Below, piece by piece: positions 63,811 to 64,000 of a DNA stretch of 64,000 nucleotides. Each line of letters opens with the position of its first letter. Position 1 is the stretch's first letter. The notes under the pieces are model-generated. The model had not been told where the DNA came from and searched no databases. It worked only from the letters and a program-made list of their open reading frames with translations. This stretch comes from Gammaproteobacteria bacterium. Lineage in GTDB: Bacteria > Pseudomonadota > Gammaproteobacteria > Competibacterales > Competibacteraceae. The translations under genes and the position numbers were made by a program. The stretch lies in NCBI GenBank assembly GCA_024235095.1, contig JACKNC010000002.1:434001-498000 (forward strand), given 5' to 3'.

Positions 63811-64000
63811 ATGAATCAACCTTCCTTCTCGCGTTGCCTTTTGGCGGTCGCTTTGGCCGGCGGCCTGGGCTTAGGCAGTCTGGCGAATGCCAAAGACACC
63901 ATCAAGATCGGCGTGGCGGGTCCAATGACCGGCGGCTACGCGGCGTTTGGCGAACAGTTCTGGCGCGGCGCCAGCCAGGCAGCCGAGGACATCAATGCCG
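63811..64000 (+). CDS. Branched-chain amino acid ABC transporter substrate-binding protein (partial)
   Basis: The first 63 codons of a gene that runs past the window end. The signal peptide is CLLAVALAGGLGLGSLANA, and the mature start KDTIKIGVAGPMTGGYAAFG with GEQFWRGASQAAEDINA is the typical N-terminus of LivK/LivJ-type periplasmic binding proteins (PBP type 1). AAGGAG lies ten bases before the ATG. It should bind leucine, isoleucine, valine or a related ligand for a LivHMGF transporter that would follow, though that part is outside the window. Confidence 0.85.
   Translation, partial: MNQPSFSRCLLAVALAGGLGLGSLANAKDTIKIGVAGPMTGGYAAFGEQFWRGASQAAEDINA

Overview
The window is bacterial chromosomal DNA. 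Genes are densely packed and moderately GC-rich, with short intergenic gaps and small operons. The gene set points to a gammaproteobacterium: PhoB/PhoR with a Pho box, SixA, DUF1820, UppP, and the CcoGHIS cbb3-oxidase assembly genes next to BirA and CoaX. A vacuolar-type H+-pyrophosphatase, MeaB and two malyl-CoA lyase/thioesterase-type proteins suggest an organism with active acyl-CoA (C3 to C5) metabolism. A Competibacter-like, polymer-storing lineage would fit, but that placement is inference. No rRNA, tRNA or CRISPR array was seen.

Layout. 1-3.7 kb: a truncated AAA-ATPase end, an ArsR regulator with acuI, a frameshifted IS630 element sitting in a palindromic repeat, and a PD-(D/E)XK-like protein. 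3.7-7.8 kb: an RND efflux permease and its adaptor on the minus strand. 8.0-14.8 kb: a transglutaminase/DUF2126 protein, an XRE regulator overlapping a polysaccharide deacetylase, uppP, a DUF4124 protein and a haloacid dehalogenase. 14.9-20.2 kb: hppA, a CBS protein, a Tat-exported DUF362 protein with an orphan ABC ATPase, and a Nudix hydrolase. 20.4-23.3 kb: a DUF457-type membrane protein, a malyl-CoA lyase homologue and meaB. 23.5-28.6 kb: the phoB-phoR-sixA operon, then ahpC/prx, trxB and a universal stress protein.

28.8-37.8 kb is the accessory region. A xylose-type ABC transporter operon (binding protein, ATPase, permease, second binding protein) is bracketed by two identical 1053-bp direct repeats, each carrying a complete mcl2/citE-like gene. 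The repeat next to the end of the transporter operon runs into a broken apbE that holds a small MITE-like insertion. The other runs into an intact apbE.

37.8-48.5 kb: a second RND pump, a chemoreceptor fused to hemerythrin, and a PstS-like binding protein with a large hybrid histidine kinase. 48.7-55.4 kb: ccoG-ccoH-ccoI-ccoS, a 33-residue membrane microprotein, birA and coaX. 55.5-64 kb: a Uma2 nuclease, an RsbW-type ATPase fused to a GNAT domain, a circularly permuted ATP-grasp protein, an MFS exporter, a patatin, an aldehyde dehydrogenase, DUF1820, a small membrane protein and the start of a LivK-type binding protein.

The most notable features are these. A two-hairpin palindromic repeat of about 100 bp occurs three times plus one split partial copy; one copy lies in frame inside the copper ATPase gene ccoI, and the partial copy flanks the IS630. 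A large perfect duplication surrounds the sugar-transporter island. The chemoreceptor-hemerythrin protein and a hybrid kinase lie directly upstream of the cbb3 assembly genes. An uncharacterised RsbW-GNAT fusion is also present. I found no clear new defence or CRISPR-like system.
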